Positions 57,701 to 64,000 of a stretch of DNA of 64,000 nucleotides are shown here, one piece after another. Where the stretch lies: contig OY986438.1 of assembly GCA_963920525.1 (NCBI GenBank), positions 184,944,888 through 185,008,887 of the forward strand, in the 5' to 3' direction. How positions within the stretch are numbered: the stretch's first letter is position 1; each line of letters begins with the position of its first letter. Source of the stretch: Dichetophora obliterata (lineage: Eukaryota; Arthropoda; Insecta; Diptera; Sciomyzidae). The notes under the pieces are model-generated. The model searched no databases and was not told the DNA's origin. It saw nothing but the letters and a program-made list of their open reading frames with translations. The position numbers were made by a program, and so were the translations under genes.

Positions 57701-60525
57701 TGGATGGCTTAAGTGTGGTGATACCAAGAAGCACACGCTTACGTCGGCAGCGTCGCATGCACTCGCAGAGCTCGCAAGAGCAAGCTGAAGATACGATAGA
57801 ACGTTTGAATCGTCTACGTGCGCGTATTTCGGGTGCTTTGAGTGAGGTTAAAGGTGTGCTTAAGCACTACAGCACAGACACGGAGCCGGAAGTGGAGACA
57901 CAGAAAGAGAAGGAGAGCCAAGACGTAGTTGTGCAAAAAAGTGATATCGGTGAAAAAGTGGAAATATCGCAAGAAACGCAGGAAAAATCTGTAGAAAATG
58001 AGGGTCCTGTCAGTTTTCGCTTTGTCAAAAAAGTACGAAGACGCAGCGTTTTTGACGAAAACGATGAAGACAATGAAAAACGAGCTGAGGAGTTGGCGCA
58101 AACAATGGCTACAGAAGAAGAAAAAGAAGAAAAAAAGACAGAGGGGAAAGAAGCCTCTTCAGCTTTAGAAAATCAAAAGGAAACGGAAAGTGTGCCCGGT
58201 GTTAACTTGGGCAATGTTACCGCTTTGAAGAGTAAAAGTGAAAAGGACAGCGTGTCAAATAAAAATCTAGAAAGCATTAAACCAGAGCTGATTGTAGCTG
58301 AGACCCCCGATAGAACGATTATAAGACCCCAACAAGAAGAATCCAATGAAATACCAGCTTTGGATAACGTTCAGAAAAAGCAAAGTATCGAGAAATTTAA
58401 AGATCACAAAGACAATGTTGAGGAAATAGTTTTGGAACCATCGACAACAGATGCAGACACTTCGGCACCGAAAAAATCCAAGAAAAAGATTATTGTAAAA
58501 ACAGGTGTCAATCGACGTGCCTCCATTGCAGCCGTTGAAGTTTCCAAAATAGAGCCCCCCATTACTCCTACACTTTCGCTTAATATCAAAACACAAAGAC
58601 GTCCCTCAGACTCCGAGGCTATTGTTAAAAAGAAAGTCACCCCGAGAACCACTGCCACCGATGAAACTGCATCAAAGGTGAAAATAATACACAAAGTTAA
58701 ACGCCCGTCCGTGAAGAAAACGAATGAAATTGCCACGGATCAAAACAAAACAATAACGTCCAAAGCTGTTGCTGCGCCAGCGACTAATAGCGAAAACAAC
58801 AACAACAGCAGCGACATTAATGATCGAGCCAATTTTAGCAGCAAGGATGCCACTACTGTAGCGACGACGCCAACGACGACAACGGCATTGGCAACGCAAT
58901 TAGTGATCGATGATGCATCATTAACAATTGCCGCAGCAAAAGACGACGACGCTACGAGTTTAGCAACGATTGGATTGGAAGAAGCAAACGCTGTCATGGT
59001 TGCTGCAAAGCTGTTAAGTCCATTGCGAACCAACGAGACAAACAGTCAAGCCAAGGCGGTAGCGGCAACCGAACAACTCGTAAATTTAGTGGGCGAGACG
59101 TTAACAGTTGGGAGTGCAGTCACAAAAACGCCAACAATTTTTGAAAAAATAATATCAGAAAAAACACCACAAATAAATGATTCAAGCTACGTGCCATTGA
59201 AATTAATTGACGCCAAACTTGATGAGCTATTAAGATCAGACGTAAAGGAAAAAGTCGCCGAGAAAGCAAACGTTCAAGAACACAAAGGCGAAAAACTCAT
59301 TGATCAAAAAGTAATTCCGGCACACAGCACGGCAATTAAACACGCGCGACAAAGCCAATCGGACGTGCAAAGCGAGCAGCAACAAGTGTGCAACGATACT
59401 GCAGTGCCACAAGAAGCTTTCACCTTCACCTTCAACAGGCCTCAGGACGTCACAACAAACGACATAGCGAAGGAAACAACATCGCCGACGCCAACGCCAA
59501 CGCCAACATCGGTTGAGCCCATTAACGTAGATGCTACAAAAGCAGCCAACACAGAGACAACAATTAACAGTGCCGAAGCAACTTCACCGACTGATACACC
59601 ACCATCTGTCACATCAACAGCAGCAGCAATGCCCGAATTGCAAGTAAAAGTGCTACAGGCTTTTCTAAAGCCCATAGTTCCAGCCCCCTTCAATGTTACC
59701 AAAGATGAATGTGTCAAAAAGAAGGTCGTACTCAAAAAACTCCTACGAAAAAATTCCACGGAGAAAGCACAAAAAGCAAACCTACTCCAAACAGTCACAG
59801 AAGAACAGAAAAACACAATTAATGCAGCAACGAAAGACAAGAGTAAAAAGTTGTCGCCCTCTGAAGGCGACAATTCTAAAGCCAAGCCTACTATTCCGGA
59901 AACAGCTAATGTAACTGATGAGAAATCGTCGTCCGCGACAATGCTTGAGAATGATGATGCAGACTGGCCTGGAGATTTCAACGAAGAGATTGAAGAGGAG
60001 GTGATCGAAGAAGAGCCTGCGCCCGAGAAAAAGAAGCGTCGCATAAAGAAGAAAGTCATTATCAAGCGACAGCCACGTAAACTATCCATAAGCGATACCT
60101 TCTTTAAAGGTCCCGAAGCGGAGCCATCTACACCCATCGAAGAGACACTAGAGAAACCTGTGGAATATGTTAAGATCAACAGTGACGAAGAACAGGATTA
60201 CGAGGAAATCCTGAAGCCAGCAGCACCTACAAAAAGTTGTATTAAATTGCGCGAATTTCAAGTGGGCGATCGTGTCATGTATGCCGAACGCTACAAAAAA
60301 ACTCTGGTTAGATGGAAGAGAGGTATCGTACTGGAGCGTATTACTAGCATATCATACAAGTTGGAAGTCGAAGGCAAAGAAGTGCCCGCACACATAAGCT
60401 ACATTAAGAAATTTACCGATCGCAAAGTGAACTTTAGTGGTAAGGAATATCTGGAAATCGATTATGAACAAATTGCAGAGGAGGAAGAAAAGGCGCGACG
60501 ATACAGCATCTGGAATATGGTGTAA
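54738..60525 (+). CDS. Large low-complexity protein (~1.9k codons in two frames) with internal repeats and C-terminal SH3-like segment
   Basis: The first frame is open from 54711, with its first ATG at 54854, and runs 252 codons to 55612. The second overlaps it by 28 nt and runs to 60525 (1646 codons counted from 55585; an ATG at 55609 has a better context). Residues of similar style on both sides suggest one protein broken by a one-base change in CAAACAAAAACAACAACAAT, or an uncalled intron. In the second frame, residues 374-700 hold about ten copies of a 33-40 residue repeat with core DTKYAK..DEPSA..SNSLHG. Lys/Glu-rich tracts and basic patches such as KKKRRIKKKVIIKRQPRK follow. Residues 1558-1609 (FQVGDRVMYAERY, VRWKRGIVLER, YKLEVEGK, HISYIKKF) look like an SH3-like barrel, as at the end of Ty3/gypsy integrases. 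No enzyme motif or signal peptide is seen. Name unknown. Confidence 0.8.
56704..57690 (+). repeat. Coding tandem repeat, ~10 units of 33-40 codons
   Basis: Within the large gene, units carry DTKYAKTHDEPSA-like and SNSLHGN-like cores. They are well diverged at DNA level but clear in protein, so the array is old and kept under coding constraint. Confidence 0.85.
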
Positions 60526-60891
60526 AAGTAGGTAATTTTTACAAAAAAAAAAAAATAGACAAAATAACAATTAGATTTAGCTTTTCCAAAAGTAAATATT
60601 AACAACGTACTGATTATGAATGAATGTTCATAATATACATATATGCATAATAGTATATTTAAAAGTTTCTAAACATTTTTGCATGATCTCATGAAGGGAT
60701 CTACAAAGAAAATTGTGCATAATCTTTAAATTTTAATGCTTTAAGTAGATGTAATATAATTTTTCGTATCATTCATGTGGAAAATATTAAGATATTTTCT
60801 TCTGTGCACATTGTTGTATAAAGTCATATTGAAAGCTTTAAGAAGCTTTTATGCAGCTATTAGATAGTTGAAAAAATTGTAGCGATAAATT

Positions 60892-60897
60892 AATAAA
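60892..60897 (+). terminator. Poly(A) signal of the large gene
   Basis: AATAAA about 370 bp after the stop at 60523-60525. Other A-rich runs lie between. Confidence 0.5.
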
Positions 60898-61469
60898 TAA
60901 AAAAAAATAAGATGCTTTAAGGCAAAACGAGGTATTCACTCTGTGTTAGTTTTGAGACACGATCGTATTTAAAATTGCTATCTCTAACGATGAAAAGCTT
61001 TGTTTGCACGTGTTAATCTCACAAAAAGTTTTGAAAATCGAAATTCTGCTCCACCAAAATGAATTCATAATTTAAATTAAAATTATAAATTTTTTAGAAC
61101 TCTAAAAAAACTTGTACATGAATCGTTTGGAACAAAGTCAAAAAACATTGTAATATAACGGCAAATAGTTATAACAAATTTCAATTGAAAATTTTTTTGA
61201 GCTGCTTACAAAAATTTCATGTGAAAAGAAAATTTACTTGGAACTCGACTTAAACGAAAAATGTTTCTATTGCTTTTTTTAACATTACGTTATGGTTTTA
61301 GACTGGTAGTTTTTCTTACCTCTAAAACCGGAGGTAATTAAAAAACTTAGAATGATGTTAGAATCACAGCAAAGCTTTAGTTTAAAAAACTTTAGTGCTT
61401 TTTCAAAACTTGTTTAAAATTTAGTCAACTTATTTTGTGTTGTACGTATACAATGTTTTGAGTATAGAC

Positions 61470-61500
61470 CAGGGGTGGGCACAAGTGAGGCCATTAAGAG
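61470..61500 (+). mobile_element. hAT-type terminus, partner end not found
   Basis: CAGGGGTGGGCACAAGTGAG is a typical hAT end, and the preceding 8 bp GTATAGAC fit nTnnnnAn. No matching inverted end was found downstream, so only one terminus is supported. Confidence 0.5.
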
Positions 61501-62455
61501 CCATTTTAAGGTTTTCAAAACCTTCCAAAGAGCCATACCATACTTCAAATAAAGACAAAACCAAAAAGAATTTTAATATAAATGAACATATTATTATTGA
61601 AAAAAAAAAATCAAAATTAATATTAATGATTCACATAGACTTGCTTCAGCTGAAATTTGGCTGTCAGCGGCAAAAAAATAACTTGAATGTGAATATTACT
61701 ATAAAAGCTTGTTCATAACATTTAGGGTTTTCCCAAGCTGTCGTATTTTTGTATATCGTATTGCATTTCCAATAAAAAAATACTGTACCCTAAAGCGGTT
61801 GACACATTAGCGAACTTGTTCTTCAAACAAAATGGCGAGTCTAACTTGTTCGAAAGAGATAGCGTTCAAGTTAAAGCAACGTGTTCGTCAAACAAGCGAA
61901 GAATTTTGTTGTTTTTCGCCATCATTTTGTTTCACAACCCTGGCTTGAAGGAGAAAATCAAAAACTTTTGCCAACAGGCCAACAGGTTCGACAAACCGTC
62001 AAATTAGCTTCTTAACTATCAAATTGGTTCGAAAATGGCCGCCGTTTGACGAACAGGTTCCATAATGTTGTAAGTCTTTTAAGGTTTTTTTTGTTGTATG
62101 TCGTTTTTATACAGCTGACTGAAGAAACCGACAGATGACTGCAGAAAATAAATTTTTTTAAATGACTAAACAAAACGAAAAGAATGAAATAATAAGAGCT
62201 TTGTGCGAAAAGTATAGACTTGATCTTGTTATGAATCAGAAAGCCACGTCAAAACTTTCAATTTCTTCTTCAAACATATTTGCCTTGCAAAATAAAAAGA
62301 GAAGCTGTTATGGTAGTGATTTTACTTATGAATTGTATAAATACGGCAAAGAGTATATATACACGTTTAAAAATTTTGGACTACTTTTTAATCCAAACTT
62401 TGGTTTAAAGGAATTTTTAATCCAAAAAGTACTACTTTTTAAACCAAACATTAGT

Positions 62456-62630
62456 TTAATTCAGCTGGTTCTCAAACCCACGATACTGAAAAGAACTTAC
62501 TTGCATTCGTAAAGATACATATAAGATAAAGATACAAAGATACATTTAAGAACATATTTTTATTTTGCTTTAATTTAGCTGGGTCTCGAACCCACGTTTC
62601 TGCTCGCTTGCTTCCTTGCATTCGTTATGT
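62456..62630 (-). repeat. Two copies of a pol III B-box-bearing tail
   Basis: GTGGGTTTGAGAACCAGCTG (62463-62482) and GTGGGTTCGAGACCCAGCTA (62578-62597) on the minus strand, each followed by AATTAAA and preceded by CGAATGCAAG-like sequence. GGTTCGAGACC is a near-perfect B box. These are probably SINE or tRNA-derived fragments. Confidence 0.5.
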
Positions 62631-62660
62631 TGCAAAATAAGCGTTACTTTCTTAACAAAT

Positions 62661-62735
62661 GAGATGGACGAGTGGATAAGGTGTTGTACTATCACAACAG
62701 AGGACGTAAGTTAAAATCATGAACTTAGTAAAGTT
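62661..62735 (+). repeat. tRNA-like block (Ser/Leu-type A box)
   Basis: TGGACGAGTGGATAAGGTG resembles the A box of tRNA-Ser/Leu, and GTTGT-ACTATC-ACAAC forms an anticodon-like hairpin. The loop is one base short and the B box (AGTTAAAATCA) is decayed. It is not a working tRNA. Confidence 0.4.
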
Positions 62736-63135
62736 TTTTATTTTAAAGTGATATTTATATTGCTTTTTTAAACTTTTTTCGGATTGAAAACTAATTTTTT
62801 TTGGATTGAAAAATTTTATACTTTTCCTTGGATTAAAAAGTAATTTTTTTTGGTGTTGTTTTGTATGTAATTTAAAAAAGTTTGAAATTTAGTCCAAGAT
62901 TTTTAATCGTGTTCCAAACGCAAAATTAGTTTGTCGGAAATTAGTTTTATGTGAAAGGCAAAAATAAAAAATTTACAACTGTTGTGGAAAAATACCACAA
63001 TACAACAATACGACAGCTTGTGAAAACCCTAATTGTTTTATACATATCTCAACTAAAAATTCATAGAAATAATGACAGTTAATTTCCATGCCACAAAGCT
63101 TCTTAACAGCATCTCTATCCGAAATTTGCTGAACT

Positions 63136-63457
63136 TTAAACGTTTTTAAGTTTGCTCTTCCTTTGATTCTGAGAAAAGTTGAGGCTGATGTTTTTATTCA
63201 CTCGATCAGATAGGTTTGTGTACTTCTTGTAAGCCTTATATTTTCCCACTTTCTTATTTTTTGTATCTGACTTTTGGCCAGATCCTGCTTTTCTCTCAAT
63301 GTTGGAATTTTTTTTAACATTTGTCAATACATTTTGTACCGTCGATTTTCCAACTGTGAACACTTTTGCTAACCGAAATTGTGAGATGTTATGAAATGTT
63401 TGGATTTTTCATGTGTTTATCCAAAACTAATTTTCTTTGCCGAAGTTCTGTGATCAT
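63136..63457 (-). pseudogene. N-terminal fragment of a Tc1/mariner-type transposase
   Basis: From the ATG at 63457 the minus strand reads MITELRQRKLVLDKHMKNPN before a one-base frame change. It continues FRLAKVFTVGKSTVQNVLTN and RKAGSGQKSDTKNKKVGKYK to the stop at 63136. This is the paired helix-turn-helix plus GSG-x-P/S-x-N/K-KK linker style of Tc1-mariner transposases. No catalytic domain follows, so it is a truncated relic. Confidence 0.65.
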
Positions 63458-63779
63458 GTGTGCTGATCATGTTATCGATACAAAGATGGTGCTGGCAGAT
63501 TTCAGCTGAAGCAGTTCTTACATGACATAAATATCTTTAACCTAATATAAAAAAAATATGTCATTTCAAATTTTTAAACAAAACGAAAACGAGATTTAAA
63601 ACAAATCTTTGGCCAATATTTAAACATTTTGTTCTGTATTGGTTAAGGCCGTTCGCAACTACAACAACTAGGAATACGTTAATTCGTACAGCTGACTTCG
63701 ACATCTAAAGGCCCAACCAAAATAGACGTTTTGCTCCGTAAAGAGTAAAAACGTTAGGGTTCGGTTAAATGCATATTAG

Positions 63780-64000
63780 GCCTTTTCCACACTTGGTCAA
63801 CGCAACTCCAACTCAAGTTGCTAGCCTGTGTATTTATACCGGAACCTTCAGATTAAGCAACTTGCACGCAACAAGTTCTCGACACGTTCTCAACCTGTTC
63901 AACGCAACGCGGCTTTCCGCAATTTTCATCGGCGACGTGTTGCATCAGTTTGTTTGTTTTGTGAATTCAAGTATTTGTAGTGCAGTAGGCTTTATATTAA
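63780..64000. other. Possible MITE arm cut by the window edge
   Basis: GGCCTTTTCCACACTTGGTC with several CAACTT/AAGTTG and CAACGCAA motifs resembles a subterminal-repeat-rich MITE end. The partner end would lie beyond the window. Confidence 0.25.

Larger units (their letters stand above)
61725..63029. mobile_element. 1.3-kb element with GGGTTTTC ends and TA target
   Basis: TA (61723-61724) precedes GGGTTTTCCCAAGCTGTCGT. The right end, read inward, is GGGTTTTCACAAGCTGTCGT, with TA at 63030-63031. About 28 of the first 30 bases match. Inside are AACTTGTTC/GAACAGGTTC-type inverted segments, two B-box-like tails and a tRNA-like block, so it is composite. Confidence 0.75.

Noticed and set aside
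59442..60179. 245-codon minus-strand ORF
   Set aside because: S/F/V-rich complement of the K/E/T-rich coding region; no motif or splice support.
62162..62512. 116-codon ORF as a gene
   Set aside because: Lies inside the 61725-63029 element, ends in repeat sequence, and has no recognisable domain.
62661..62735. Functional tRNA-Ser
   Set aside because: The anticodon loop is one base short, no acceptor stem pairs, and the B box is decayed.

Overview
This is an AT-rich, intron-bearing eukaryotic window that looks like a higher fly (Diptera, Brachycera). Evidence: typical fly splice sites and 60-70 bp introns, CAAC/ACA-type start contexts, AATAAA signals, insect-type cuticle genes, and insect DNA transposons, including a DD41D mariner and a hobo-type hAT. 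A tephritid fruit fly is plausible because the DD41D 'rosa' group was first described there, but the species cannot be fixed from the sequence alone.

Host genes are few and far apart. (1) 10054-10356 (-) is a small two-exon gene of 71 codons, unrecognised. It lies head-to-head, 389 bp away, with (2) 10746-21173 (+), a five-exon secreted protein of about 252 aa whose first intron is 9.4 kb of repeats. (3) 25487-31729 (+) encodes a secreted single-domain chitin-binding protein (CPAP1 type, 166 aa). Its signal-peptide exon can also splice to a two-codon exon with its own poly(A) signal. (4) 32337-33047 (-) is a complete three-exon Hikeshi (Hsp70 nuclear import carrier) gene of 196 aa. (5) 45786-47182 (-) holds exons of a small gene whose splicing I could not fully resolve. 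(6) 54738-60525 (+) is a very large, mostly disordered protein with about ten internal repeats and a C-terminal SH3-like segment resembling the end of Ty3/gypsy integrases. It is split here by one frame change at 55585-55612.

Everything else is repeats. There is a 5'-truncated, broken RT-RNaseH LINE with a 12-bp target-site duplication (2738-5688). Three copies of a TTAA-flanked piggyBac-like MITE are present (14.7, 22.3 and 50.9 kb). A loose group of MITEs shares a TATTCAC terminal motif; the best-defined members are TA-flanked (26.0, 35.7, 38.4, 42.9 and 52.4 kb). One of these carries a 3.2 kb hobo-type insertion with an 8-bp duplication. A dead DD41D mariner is itself interrupted by a MITE (51.6-53.2 kb). 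A Tc1-like palindromic element sits at 29.7 kb, and two diverged hAT-like elements lie at 6.6 and 47.6 kb. Very long inverted repeats occur at 11.2-13.4, 15.2 and 26.3-27.7 kb. Four arrays of a roughly 20-bp AATTGAAATTCAGAAAAGATC-like unit (8.5, 30.7, 46.6 and 53.4 kb) appear to be a foldback-like family. A 250-bp ATAA microsatellite is at 18.5 kb.

The two secreted-protein genes share a layout: a phase-0 signal-peptide exon followed by a transposon-swollen first intron. The window is therefore a good example of nested transposon accumulation around compact, conserved exons.
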